The notes beneath the pieces were generated by a model, which had not been told where the DNA came from, searched no databases, and was given only the letters and a program-made list of their open reading frames with translations. Both the position numbers and the translations under genes were made by a program. A stretch of DNA of 23,179 nucleotides from JBEKSX01 sp049516635 (lineage in GTDB: Bacteria; Bacteroidota; Ignavibacteria; Tepidaquicellales; OLB5). Shown one piece after another: positions 6,970-15,218 of this stretch. Location of the stretch: assembly GCA_049516635.1 (NCBI GenBank), contig JBEKSX010000048.1:1-23179 (forward strand), in the 5' to 3' direction. Each line of letters opens with the position of its first letter. Position 1 is the stretch's first letter.

Positions 6970-9813
6970 CTACCTCTTCAGCTCTTTAACCAAAAATTGT
7001 GCTGTGTACGATGTTTCCAGATATTTTTTTACGAGATCTTCCGGAGTTCCTTCGGCTATTATCTCGCCGCCCGCATCTCCGCCTTCGGGACCGAGGTCGA
7101 TTATCCAGTCCGCAGTCTTAATTACGTCCAGGTTGTGTTCTATAACGATCACAGTGTTGCCTTTGTCAACCAGCTGGTTCAGCACTTTCAGCAGAAGCCG
7201 CGTATCCTCGAAATGCAGTCCCGTTGTGGGTTCATCCAGGATGTAAATTGTTTTTCCCGTCTGGACCTTGGAGAGCTCGGTGGAAAGCTTCACCCTCTGG
7301 GCTTCACCGCCGGAGAGAGTTACCGCCGATTGTCCCAGCCTGATATAGCCGAGCCCGACATTGTTCAATGTCTCCAGCTTTCTTTTCAGGCGCGGTATGG
7401 CGTTGAAGAACTGCAGTGCTTCGGCAACGGTCATCTCCAGCACTTCGGAAATGTTCTTGCCTTTGTACCTGACCTCGAGAGTTTCCCTGTTATATCTTTT
7501 ACCCCTGCACACATCGCACATCACGTAAACATCCGGCAGAAAGTTCATTTCTATCTTTTTCAATCCCGCGCCCTGGCATTCCTCGCACCTCCCGCTTTTC
7601 ACGTTGAAGCTGAACCTGCCTATTTTGTATCCGCGTATCTTCGCTTCCGGAAGCGATGCGAACAGGTCGCGTATGAAAGTGAAGATACCCGTATAAGTTG
7701 CGGGATTGCTTCGCGGTGTCCTTCCTATGGGCGACTGGTCAACCTCTATGACCTTGTTCACCAGTTTCAGCCCTTCTATTGTCGAGTACGGCAGAGGAGG
7801 TTCCGGTGTTTTGAAAAATCTCCGCGAGAGCACACGGTAGAGCGTTTCGTTTATCAAAGTTGATTTGCCCGAGCCGCTTACGCCCGTTATACAGATGAAT
7901 TTTCCCAGCGGGACCTTCAGCGTGATGCTTTTCAGGTTGTTGCCTGCAGCTCCTTTGAGCACAAGTTTATTGCCGTTTCCTGTCCTGCGTTTTTTCGGGA
8001 CTTCTATCCTCTTTTTACCCGAGAGATACAGCGACGTTATCGATTCACCATTGAGGGTGCTGACCTTTCCGTACGCCACCACATTCCCGCCGTGTTCACC
8101 CGCCCCGGGACCGAGATCCACGATATAATCCGATTCCTCAATCATCTGCCTGTCGTGCTCGACCACAATTACCGTATTCCCTATATCTCTAAGGTTTTTC
8201 AGTGAGTTAATCAGCATTTTGTTGTCTCTCTGGTGGAGGCCTATGCTCGGCTCGTCTAGTATGTAAAGCACCCCGCGGAGCTGGGAGCCTATTTGCGTAG
8301 CCAGTTTTATCCTCTGCGCCTCACCGCCCGAAAGCGTTCTTGCATTCCTGTCAAGAGTAATGTAATCAAGACCGACATTCAGCAGGAAATCCAGACGCAT
8401 CCTTATCTCCTTAAGTATCTGCTTTGCTATTATCTGCCTGCGTTCGGTCAGTTTCAGCTCATCGAAGAATTTCCGTGCTGCCTTTATGGACTGCATGGAT
8501 ATCTCGTGAATGTTCTTCTCGCCCTGCACCGAATCAATCTTTACCGCAAGGCTTGTCGGCTTCAGTTTTCCGCCATGGCACGTTTCGCATGTCCGCGATG
8601 TCATGAAGCTTTCCGCCCAGTTGGCGATGTACTCGGATGTCTGGTTGCGGTAATAATCCAGTATAACTTTCTTCACACCGATGAACCTGTGCGTGTAAAA
8701 CTTTGTTTCCCCCTTCGAGTTTATGTATGAGAACTCTCTTTTTTCCTTCGCACCGTTCAGAATGATATCCATCTGTTCTTCGGAAAATTTTTTCAGCGGT
8801 GTATCGAAATCAAATCCCCAAGATTCCAACAATTGCCGTATCACCGAGAACGTCCAGCTGCTTCGGGGTTTGCTGAGCGGTGTTATTCCGCCCTCGTTGA
8901 TCGTCATATCCTTATCTTGAATGATCAACGCATCATCCAGCTCGCGCCGTGCGCCCAGTCCCAAACACTCCGGGCACCAGCCGTAAGGCGAGTTGAACGA
9001 GAACGAGTTCGGTGCCGGCTCATCGAAGCTGATTCCGCAGCCGGGACATGCCAGTTTCTCGCTGAACAGTTTATCCTGCGCCTTCGGGTCATCGGAGTCG
9101 TTCACTACCACGATGCCTCCGCCGAAACGCAGCGCGGTCTCGAGCGATTCCGAAAGACGGATTGAAGTTGCTTTCGAGACCAGCAGGCGGTCTACAACAA
9201 CTTCGATATCATGAATCTTGTAGCGGTCAACCTTCATCTTCGGGACTATCTCCATTATCACCCTGTCAACCCTTACCTTTGTAAAGCCGTCCTTCTCTAT
9301 CTGCTCGAACAGCTCCCTGTAGTGTCCCTTGCGTCCGTGGACTACGGGCGAGAGAATGTTTATCCGTTTCCCGGTGAGGCTGTCCTTGATGCTTCCGAGC
9401 ATCTGTTCCACCGACTGCCTCGAAACCGGCTTCCCGCAGTTCGTGCAGTGCTGGACTCCGCACCTGGCGAACAGCAGGCGGAGGTAATCGTATATCTCCG
9501 TAACCGTGCCGACGGTCGAGCGGGGATTGTGCGAGATGGTCTTCTGCTCTATCGATATGGAAGGCGAGAGCCCTTCTATCTTATCTACATCGGGACGCTC
9601 GATGCCGCCGATGAACTGCCTCGCATAAGCGGAGAGGGTTTCCATGAAGCGGCGCTGTCCTTCGGCGTAAATGGTATCGAATGCGAGCGATGATTTGCCC
9701 GAGCCGGATATTCCGGTTATCACGGTGAACTGGTTACGCGGAATCTCAACGTCGATGTTCTTGAGGTTGTGCACCCGCGCGCCCTGAATTACTATTTTGT
9801 CAAGAAAACTCAA
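6970..9813 (-). CDS. uvrA: Excinuclease ABC subunit A
   Basis: The 947-residue protein is full-length UvrA, the damage-sensing ATPase of nucleotide excision repair, which works as a dimer that loads UvrB on lesions. It shows the duplicated ABC ATPase layout: Walker A GISGSGKS (34-41) and again GVSGSGKS near residue 641, with two ABC signatures reading LSGGEAQR, followed by LDEPSIGLH and LDEPTTGLH. Zinc-finger cysteine pairs appear as CPGC/CPEC in the first half and CEEC/CDVC in the second. The start MSFLDKIVIQGARVHNLKNI is the family norm. It converges on the heptosyltransferase gene. No LexA-type operator was recognised upstream. Confidence 0.98.
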   Translation of the reverse strand: MSFLDKIVIQGARVHNLKNIDVEIPRNQFTVITGISGSGKSSLAFDTIYAEGQRRFMETLSAYARQFIGGIERPDVDKIEGLSPSISIEQKTISHNPRSTVGTVTEIYDYLRLLFARCGVQHCTNCGKPVSRQSVEQMLGSIKDSLTGKRINILSPVVHGRKGHYRELFEQIEKDGFTKVRVDRVIMEIVPKMKVDRYKIHDIEVVVDRLLVSKATSIRLSESLETALRFGGGIVVVNDSDDPKAQDKLFSEKLACPGCGISFDEPAPNSFSFNSPYGWCPECLGLGARRELDDALIIQDKDMTINEGGITPLSKPRSSWTFSVIRQLLESWGFDFDTPLKKFSEEQMDIILNGAKEKREFSYINSKGETKFYTHRFIGVKKVILDYYRNQTSEYIANWAESFMTSRTCETCHGGKLKPTSLAVKIDSVQGEKNIHEISMQSIKAARKFFDELKLTERRQIIAKQILKEIRMRLDFLLNVGLDYITLDRNARTLSGGEAQRIKLATQIGSQLRGVLYILDEPSIGLHQRDNKMLINSLKNLRDIGNTVIVVEHDRQMIEESDYIVDLGPGAGEHGGNVVAYGKVSTLNGESITSLYLSGKKRIEVPKKRRTGNGNKLVLKGAAGNNLKSITLKVPLGKFICITGVSGSGKSTLINETLYRVLSRRFFKTPEPPLPYSTIEGLKLVNKVIEVDQSPIGRTPRSNPATYTGIFTFIRDLFASLPEAKIRGYKIGRFSFNVKSGRCEECQGAGLKKIEMNFLPDVYVMCDVCRGKRYNRETLEVRYKGKNISEVLEMTVAEALQFFNAIPRLKRKLETLNNVGLGYIRLGQSAVTLSGGEAQRVKLSTELSKVQTGKTIYILDEPTTGLHFEDTRLLLKVLNQLVDKGNTVIVIEHNLDVIKTADWIIDLGPEGGDAGGEIIAEGTPEDLVKKYLETSYTAQFLVKELKR

Positions 9814-9843
9814 TTAAGAAGTCTCTATTATTTAATATCAAAA

Positions 9844-9882
9844 CCGATTTTTTTATTCGACTTTTTAAAAGTGCCAAATCGG
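9844..9882. promoter_or_regulatory. Nested inverted repeat upstream of uvrA
   Basis: Outer arms CCGATTT (9844-9850) and AAATCGG (9876-9882) enclose inner arms ACTTTT (9860-9865) and AAAAGT (9867-9872). It begins 30 bp upstream of the uvrA start codon, a position suited to an operator or a 5' leader hairpin. No known regulator motif was recognised. Confidence 0.3.
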
Positions 9883-9981
9883 CCCCTTAAACAATTTATT
9901 TCCAGTCGAATTTGGAATATAGGAATAACTCTTTGCAGAAAAAATCCATTTAGTGAGTGAGGGAGTCCGAGCCGAAGCATG

Positions 9982-10017
9982 GTTTGTAAAGTTTATAAGG
10001 TTTATAAAGTTTGTAAA
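9982..10017. repeat. 9-bp tandem array (GTTYRTAAR), 4 units
   Basis: Four units GTTTGTAAA, GTTTATAAG, GTTTATAAA and GTTTGTAAA lie in exact 9-bp phase. The array ends 30 bp before the TGTCATTCC element at 10048, the same distance as at the 17.7-kb locus. Confidence 0.8.
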
Positions 10018-10047
10018 GTTGGGATATACTGATGATTTGCAACAAAA

Positions 10048-10150
10048 TGTCATTCCCGCCCTCCTGCGGCGGGTAAACTCCGGCAGCCTGCCCACCGAAG
10101 CTTTAGCAGCTTGCCCGACCTTGGGCGGGTAGGTGGGGGATTCCAATTTA
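10048..10150. repeat. TGTCATTCC-type palindromic element
   Basis: It opens with TGTCATTCCCGCC and closes with GGGGATTCCAATTTA, with G+C-rich hairpin-forming text between (CCTGCGGCGGG, and GCCCGACCTTGGGCGGG). The same opening is found at 17817, 21781 and, in a variant form, 22113. This is a non-coding dispersed element. Confidence 0.65.
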
Positions 10151-10199
10151 GGGGTAAGGGAAGCATTATATTATTGAAAATTATGAATTATATTTAAGC

Positions 10200-10337
10200 A
10201 TGGGAATAATAAAAGTAACAACAAAGGGCAGGATTACCATACCCGCAGAAATACGCAAAAAGCTGGGTATTAAACCGGGAATGAAGGTCAAGTTTGTTGA
10301 GGGTAAGGGTGTGATTAGGGTGAAACCGCTAAAGTGA
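10200..10337 (+). CDS. AbrB/SpoVT-type swapped-hairpin DNA-binding protein (45 aa)
   Basis: An ATG at 10200 opens a 45-codon frame ending in TGA at 10335-10337. The product begins MGIIKVTTKGRITIPAEIRK and continues KLGIKPGMKVKF, which is the AbrB/MazE/SpoVT fold: VTxKGRITIPxEIRxxLGIKxGxxV. Such proteins are usually transition-state regulators or antitoxin DNA-binding halves. The 45 residues are essentially the DNA-binding domain alone; no toxin gene follows, because the next gene is on the opposite strand. It sits at the left border of the A+T-rich block and might be a solitary regulator or a toxin-antitoxin remnant. Confidence 0.75.
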   Translation: MGIIKVTTKGRITIPAEIRKKLGIKPGMKVKFVEGKGVIRVKPLK

Positions 10338-10345
10338 AAAGAATA

Positions 10346-10570
10346 TCACAAATTCTTAATTATATCCTTAAGTTGTTTTATTGCTTCAGGACCGAATTGA
10401 ATTGACTGGCTGATTTTTCCTGGCATCTGCCTATTCTTTGAGCCTACGGTATCAAGCTGTAAATACTTATCACCATTTGAATCACTAAAAACTACATACG
10501 TACAATCGGTTCCACTGTGAACTCTAGTGTGTTCTTTTATTATTTTCTCGAGTTTTTTTACTAAAGCCAT
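10346..10570 (-). CDS. Small conserved-type protein of unknown function (74 aa)
   Basis: The 74-residue protein has a basic helical N-terminus (MALVKKLEKIIKEHTRVH), a central stretch YVVFSDSNGDKYLQLDTVGS, and a closing KISQSIQFGPEAIKQLKDII. I have a sense of similar small proteins in accessory regions but cannot name a family. It begins 10 bp after the thyX stop on the same strand and has the same A+T-rich composition, so it is probably the last gene of the methyltransferase-to-ThyX run. No signal peptide or membrane segment is visible. Function is unknown. Confidence 0.7.
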   Translation of the reverse strand: MALVKKLEKIIKEHTRVHSGTDCTYVVFSDSNGDKYLQLDTVGSKNRQMPGKISQSIQFGPEAIKQLKDIIKNL

Positions 10571-10580
10571 TTTTATATTG

Positions 10581-11456
10581 TTATGATTTCCAAGGAATCG
10601 GTAAATTTAATTTAATTAATTTGAGTTCACATTCATCCCGTTCCATATTCGTTTTCAACTCACCAGATGGCTTCACGAATCCGAATTCTTTTGCTTTTTC
10701 TAATGCTTTTTGTTTACCACCCGAATAAAGCTCTCTAATTATCTCAGATTCTAATCGTGTCAATGTTAATCCATTTAATCTATAATCTTTAAAAGCTTCC
10801 CAGGTTATTGGACACCAATTTGCTACGATTTCATTGCCTATGATATTTGCATAGCTTCTTATTTCGATCTGAGCATGAGCATCCATTCTGAGCTCAAGGA
10901 AATGCAAAAGGTTATGAAGGTCTATCTTCCAGTATGCTTCTGTATAAGTTGCAAGAGGAAGCTCTTTGCGTGCTTGTTCCCTTGCAATTCCCATTTCCAA
11001 CCTATGCTGGTAGACGTCTCTTGCAAGTTTGTGAAGCTCTTTTTCCTGATTAGTTAATACTTCTCCAATACTTTTATCTATAAACCCTTCACTTCCCTGC
11101 CTGTTTGTTTTTGCCTGAAGTCTCCATGCATCAGATTTTGTAGTTTGAGCAGCATCTATAGCAATTGAATATCTTGTAGAGTATTCATTTACACTTGCTG
11201 TTCTGTGTCTTATCCACTGTCTCCAGCAATCCATAGGTACCCGCAAATGCAATTTAATTTCGCACATTTCGAAAGGTGTAGTATGCCGGTGACGCATTAG
11301 ATATCTTATTAAATCTCTATCTTGTTGAACCTTTTTGGTTCCTTTGCCATATGAAACGCGTGCAGCTTGAACGATGGATTCGTCTGATCCCATTAAATCT
11401 ACTACACGGATAAAACCATCATTGAGTACTTTAATACTATTAACTGACTCCAACAT
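10581..11456 (-). CDS. thyX: FAD-dependent thymidylate synthase ThyX
   Basis: The 291-residue protein shows the ThyX signature RHRX7S as RHRTASVNEYS (R83-S93), preceded by the conserved RHRHTTPFE (55-63). ThyX makes dTMP from dUMP with methylene-tetrahydrofolate, FAD and NADPH, as a homotetramer. It is somewhat longer than compact ThyX enzymes (about 220-250 residues), with a lysine-rich C-terminal extension after about residue 240. The ATG directly abuts the stop of the upstream unknown gene (11456/11457), so the two are likely translated together. Whether it is the housekeeping thymidylate synthase or a dedicated accessory-module component cannot be settled from this window. Confidence 0.93.
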   Translation of the reverse strand: MLESVNSIKVLNDGFIRVVDLMGSDESIVQAARVSYGKGTKKVQQDRDLIRYLMRHRHTTPFEMCEIKLHLRVPMDCWRQWIRHRTASVNEYSTRYSIAIDAAQTTKSDAWRLQAKTNRQGSEGFIDKSIGEVLTNQEKELHKLARDVYQHRLEMGIAREQARKELPLATYTEAYWKIDLHNLLHFLELRMDAHAQIEIRSYANIIGNEIVANWCPITWEAFKDYRLNGLTLTRLESEIIRELYSGGKQKALEKAKEFGFVKPSGELKTNMERDECELKLIKLNLPIPWKS

Positions 11457-12404
11457 TTATAAATTAAACAAATAACAATTATTGCCGGGTTCTGAATAAC
11501 CGTTAATGTTATATTGATTTGCTGTAACATAACATAATTGTACATTCTTATTTTCATATGCAACTAAAGCTGCTCCTAAAGTTGATATTTTATTGTTCAT
11601 CGGAGCTATCAATGTATTATAATCGTTGTATTTTTCAATCTGATTCTGTATTTCTTTTTTTGCTTGAATAGGATCAATCAGAGATATTTTAAATTGGTCC
11701 GATTCAGGATAATTTTTAAGCAATTCCTGATGCCTTTCAGAATTTATATAGTAATGTTGTTTTTGAGTTGATAATTCTTCAGGTCCGAAGGCTAACGATA
11801 CGACATTTGACTCGTAAGTTTCTATAAGTTTTTTGGTTCTTTCAGATTCAAAACCGAAAAGTATTATTAAATGGTTTTTTTTGGCGGGACTGAAAACGCC
11901 TGGATATCCTAGAACTGATCTAATTTCTCCAATTCCTTTACTTAGCCATTTATCTTCAGGTTTTTTTTCATTGATAGAATATTCATCAACATCTAAGTAT
12001 AAAGCTATTAATTTGTCCTTTTCAGTTAATATAAGTTTCAGAAAATAATACAATATTAGTAGTGTTTCATGTGTGAAAGTTGTTATATCAATTACAAAAG
12101 TTTGTGGAAACTGTGATTTGGTCTTATTAAGATATGTGATAAACTCAATTGCGTTGTGAACTGGGTCGTAAGAAAAGAACTCCAAAATATGTTTTTCGGA
12201 ACGGAACATATTATAAATCTGATTTTTGTTATCCCCATTGTCATTAATATGGTTTTTATTATGGCATAAGAGAATTCTACCAATAGGTATTTTGGAAATC
12301 TCTCTGGGAATCAGAAGACACCTTCTTTCGAAACTAGCCGAACAGATAAACACGTCTATCTTATTTAATTTCTCGCTGATTTCTTTTAGCTTAAATCTTT
12401 CCAT
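11457..12404 (-). CDS. Unrecognised protein with two Rossmann-like halves; putative sensor or effector
   Basis: I do not recognise this 315-residue family. Two segments look like repeats of one alpha/beta unit. The first half has IDVFICSASFERR (16-28), then FVIDITTFTHETLLILYYF (103-121), then LIALYLDVDEYS (132-143). The second half has HLIILFGFESERT (178-190), then TLIAPMNNKISTLGAALVAY (264-283), then VQLCYVTANQYN (288-299). Each half therefore runs strand-FExxR, strand-polar loop-helix, strand ending in Y. A doubled Rossmann fold with a small polar loop before a helix recalls the general layout of CARF/SAVED nucleotide sensors, but this is a shape argument only. It abuts both the ATPase gene (12404/12405) and thyX (11456/11457). 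No membrane segment or signal peptide is visible. Confidence 0.75.
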   Translation of the reverse strand: MERFKLKEISEKLNKIDVFICSASFERRCLLIPREISKIPIGRILLCHNKNHINDNGDNKNQIYNMFRSEKHILEFFSYDPVHNAIEFITYLNKTKSQFPQTFVIDITTFTHETLLILYYFLKLILTEKDKLIALYLDVDEYSINEKKPEDKWLSKGIGEIRSVLGYPGVFSPAKKNHLIILFGFESERTKKLIETYESNVVSLAFGPEELSTQKQHYYINSERHQELLKNYPESDQFKISLIDPIQAKKEIQNQIEKYNDYNTLIAPMNNKISTLGAALVAYENKNVQLCYVTANQYNINGYSEPGNNCYLFNL

Positions 12405-14180
12405 TCAGAGTATATCCTCCGAATCAAATAATTTCATCTGCAAACCATCGAAATCTGATGAGAAGTCACCTTTGGTAAATTTGAATAAGAACTTCCTAAA
12501 ATCTGTCATAGCAAGTTCTAAGGAGTCGGATGTTAGGTATTTATATCCACTGAAATTATTTGGGTCTAGTCTAAAATACGGTGCTAACATTCTATTTAAA
12601 ATATATAATTTTGCTCTTCCAGTACCTGCTTTGTCACCCTTAGCAGAAATTTGGAAATAATTGTATATAACACCTAATTTCAAAACTTCTTTTAAAGTTT
12701 GACTTGGCTCATCTTCAAATTGAAAGGAAAAAATCCTTCTTTCTTTAGCATCTGACATCAAAATTATTCGAAACATTTTGCCCAAAGATTGAATAAGATT
12801 ATAAAGTTTTTTGTGATTATTTAATTTTTCTTCAGTTAAATTTTCATCATTTGTGAGTTTATCAAATTCATTATGTAAAAATTTATCAGAATAATCTTTA
12901 ATTTCCGAATCTTGGATATTATCAGGTATGGCTAAAAATTCCTTGCCCTCATTTATAGTTCTCGTAAACATTTTTGCGGCTAGGTCTAAGAAATTTCGTA
13001 TAATACCGGATGAAAGATGAACGAGTTGTGTAAAACCTGAATAACTATATGCGTATTTATTGGGTAAGCCTTTCATATAGTCAGGTCTAGAATATCGGTA
13101 TGCATAATCATATCCATGATCAGCTTTATATTTTTCAGATAATTTCTTAATTTCTGCTTCTTGTTTTTCATTAGCAGGAAAATATTTCTCTGCAGAAATG
13201 TCTTTTATCAAGGCAGCTTTCAATCGTTTTTCTACCATTTCTTTTACGTTTGAATAATATCTGTCTTTTTTATCAGAAGTATAAACCTCCGTTAAATCGA
13301 GTTCAGAATAATCGTGCGGGGAATCTATTCTTGAGTTACTCGTTGTATAATATGTTTTATATCTTAAGTGTGTACTGGATATTTTATAACAAACATCTGC
13401 AGTGCTCCGAAATGAAACCCATGAGTTAAGTATCTTTGTTTGTGTCAAACTCAATTCATCGGCATCGTCAACCATCAAATATATCGGTGCTTTTGGAAGA
13501 AACGAAAATTTTCTAATTTCTTTTAAAATTGGAAAGAGAAAATCAAAATATAAACACAGGGGTCCTAGATATGGTATCGGTTTCAATTTATTTGTTAAGT
13601 CTCTTACATAATTATGCACAAATTTGCTTTGCATCGTCTCACAAATGATCTTCATTTGCTCAAAAACCGAGTTAGTATTTTGTAATTCAATTTGATCACT
13701 TTCTTCTTTTTGCCAACCAGAATTAATTAGTCTTTTAATGAATACATGATTGTAAAAGTTTTTAATTTCCTCCAAGGTATTAGGGAACGAAGAATAGTCT
13801 TGTTCTTTTAATGCATTAAATATTACTATGGACAAGTATAATACCATGAAGTGCTCATTCAAAAGATTAGCTCCATGTTTGTCTTCTAGAATTTTTAAAT
13901 CAGTTACATTTAATGAAGTATCTTTTACAGGTATGTAAACGCCAAAAAACTTGAGTTCATTCAAAGATTTTGAATTCTTGAGTTTTTGACAATCAGGTTT
14001 CATTATTCTAAACATCATACTCTTGCCGGAACCTCGAGGCCCAGTGATAAATGTATTACCTTGGTTTAATACATTGTAATAGTCTTTAAAAACATCAACA
14101 AATATATCAATAGCAGATTTTGCTTCTATTGAATCAGGAGTCAAATATTCAAAAGGATTTTTTATTTCATTATCCATCAT
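12405..14180 (-). CDS. ORC/CDC6-like P-loop ATPase (putative defence-module ATPase)
   Basis: Counting from the GTG at 14210, the 601-residue frame has Walker A GPRGSGKS (57-64), Walker B IYLMVDDADE (243-252), and a following sensor-like STHLRYKTYY. The GPRGSGKS plus hhhhVDDAD pattern resembles ORC/CDC6-like and STAND-like AAA+ ATPases of bacterial accessory modules. I prefer the ATG at 14180 (591 residues): it begins one base after the HD-gene stop, whereas the GTG start overlaps that gene by 29 bp and adds an unconserved-looking leader. The C-terminal 300 residues are largely helical, with a Tyr-rich patch (about 363-393). It abuts the next gene with no gap. Its likely role is nucleotide-dependent switching for the HD protein or the double-Rossmann protein; this is inference. 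Confidence 0.85.
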   Translation of the reverse strand: MMDNEIKNPFEYLTPDSIEAKSAIDIFVDVFKDYYNVLNQGNTFITGPRGSGKSMMFRIMKPDCQKLKNSKSLNELKFFGVYIPVKDTSLNVTDLKILEDKHGANLLNEHFMVLYLSIVIFNALKEQDYSSFPNTLEEIKNFYNHVFIKRLINSGWQKEESDQIELQNTNSVFEQMKIICETMQSKFVHNYVRDLTNKLKPIPYLGPLCLYFDFLFPILKEIRKFSFLPKAPIYLMVDDADELSLTQTKILNSWVSFRSTADVCYKISSTHLRYKTYYTTSNSRIDSPHDYSELDLTEVYTSDKKDRYYSNVKEMVEKRLKAALIKDISAEKYFPANEKQEAEIKKLSEKYKADHGYDYAYRYSRPDYMKGLPNKYAYSYSGFTQLVHLSSGIIRNFLDLAAKMFTRTINEGKEFLAIPDNIQDSEIKDYSDKFLHNEFDKLTNDENLTEEKLNNHKKLYNLIQSLGKMFRIILMSDAKERRIFSFQFEDEPSQTLKEVLKLGVIYNYFQISAKGDKAGTGRAKLYILNRMLAPYFRLDPNNFSGYKYLTSDSLELAMTDFRKFLFKFTKGDFSSDFDGLQMKLFDSEDIL

Positions 14181-14181
14181 T

Positions 14182-15207
14182 TTATAATGATTGTTCGGTT
14201 GATTTTTCACATAAAATGTGACCAGTCCATTTCAAAAGTTCTGGGCAAAGATTATACATATCATCAATTTTCAATGAATTTAAACCTGTTTCTACCAGAT
14301 CGAAGTTAGTAGAAAACCACTTTCTATTTCTCAATCTAATCTTAATATTTACTCTGATTCTATCAATGTTAATAAGAGGTCTCATAAATCTCATACAATA
14401 TAGCCTTTCATAATGAGTTTTTAGTGTTCTTAAATAAATCTCGTCAATTAAATAAGTTTCTGTAGTCTTACCATTGATTACTTTTTTGTATTTGTTACAT
14501 AATTTGTCTTCATCAACTACAAAATACATATAAACTTCTCTTTCGTTCGCTTTTATAATTACTGAATCTAAAGCGAGTGCGTATTCATGATACAATTTAC
14601 TAGTGTCAGGTATATTTTTAAATAAAAGATTATATCTATCCGCCCTACTTGAATTTTCTGCTAGTTCATCACTAAACTTTAGTATTGAAGCTAAAAGTTG
14701 TGGTCTTATTGGTTGTTCTAATACATGAATTTCGCCACCATCAAGTTTACTAATTTTATCTTTTCCTCCATGCGAACTGGCAATCTCGTAAATATAATCC
14801 CATTCTATTCTATCTGGTCCTGCAAAGTTAGGGCTTAGTTCATCATTAATCTGTTTCATTACCAATGTTGAATTTATTTCATGTCCATTTCTTCCTAAAA
14901 TATTTCCCACATCATGAATTTGAATAGCCATTAGCAAAATATACGTTTCATAATCGTTGAGCTTTCTTGTAGTCGCTTCAAGTAGCTTTGATGCTCTTTT
15001 TATAACCATTTTCACGTGTTCAGGTCCATGATCTGTTAAGTATCCATCTCCATTTAACATCGCTCCGGAATTTACGTATGGTAGTACCCATTTTTTTAAA
15101 TAATCTGCAATACTCTTGTATTTAGTTGGATAGTCAAATTGATAAGGAAAATCTCTAAAATCTGCTATTGCAATAAACTTTTCATCCAAATCTTTATACG
15201 ATTCCAT
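14182..15207 (-). CDS. HD-domain metal-dependent phosphohydrolase
   Basis: The 341-residue protein carries an HD-domain metal site: H60/H64 in TDHGPEHVKMV, H98-D99 in IQIHDVGNILGR, H146 in ASSHGG, and D180 in ILKFSDELAENSSRAD. This order (H...HD...H...D) is standard for HD phosphohydrolases acting on nucleotides or cyclic nucleotides. The C-terminal 150 residues (from about 200) hold beta-rich sequence with no motif I can name. It lies 11 bp after the methyltransferase stop and one base before the ATG of the ATPase gene, so it is part of the same run. It may be an (oligo)nucleotide or dNTP hydrolase effector; the substrate is not determinable. Confidence 0.87.
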   Translation of the reverse strand: MESYKDLDEKFIAIADFRDFPYQFDYPTKYKSIADYLKKWVLPYVNSGAMLNGDGYLTDHGPEHVKMVIKRASKLLEATTRKLNDYETYILLMAIQIHDVGNILGRNGHEINSTLVMKQINDELSPNFAGPDRIEWDYIYEIASSHGGKDKISKLDGGEIHVLEQPIRPQLLASILKFSDELAENSSRADRYNLLFKNIPDTSKLYHEYALALDSVIIKANEREVYMYFVVDEDKLCNKYKKVINGKTTETYLIDEIYLRTLKTHYERLYCMRFMRPLINIDRIRVNIKIRLRNRKWFSTNFDLVETGLNSLKIDDMYNLCPELLKWTGHILCEKSTEQSL

Positions 15208-15218
15208 AATCTATCAAA

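Larger units (their letters stand above)
9814..10199. other. Intergenic spacer upstream of uvrA with stacked repeats
   Basis: No gene is supported in these 386 bp. In order they hold a nested inverted repeat (9844-9882), a four-unit 9-bp tandem array (9982-10017), and a TGTCATTCC-type palindromic element (10048-10150). An open frame on the minus strand here is made of translated repeat units and is not credible as a protein. The right end precedes the small AbrB-type gene. Confidence 0.6.

Noticed and set aside
6997..7863. Plus-strand open frame of 288 codons opposite uvrA, and others at 8293-8730 and 9211-9693
   Set aside because: These overlap unambiguous uvrA coding sequence and their products show no domain-like pattern.
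9865..10146. 93-codon minus-strand frame in the uvrA upstream spacer
   Set aside because: It is translated 9-bp repeat (NFTNFINLINFTN-like text) plus palindrome sequence, not a protein.
9814..10199. tRNA or other structural RNA gene as an integration site beside the A+T-rich block
   Set aside because: No cloverleaf-like sequence or TTCGA-type arm was found on either strand here or at the right border.
11457..12404. Phosphoribosyltransferase assignment for the unknown double-Rossmann protein
   Set aside because: The segment FVIDITTFTHETLL loosely resembles a PRPP loop but lacks the paired acidic residues and the Thr-Gly-rich loop expected for that family.
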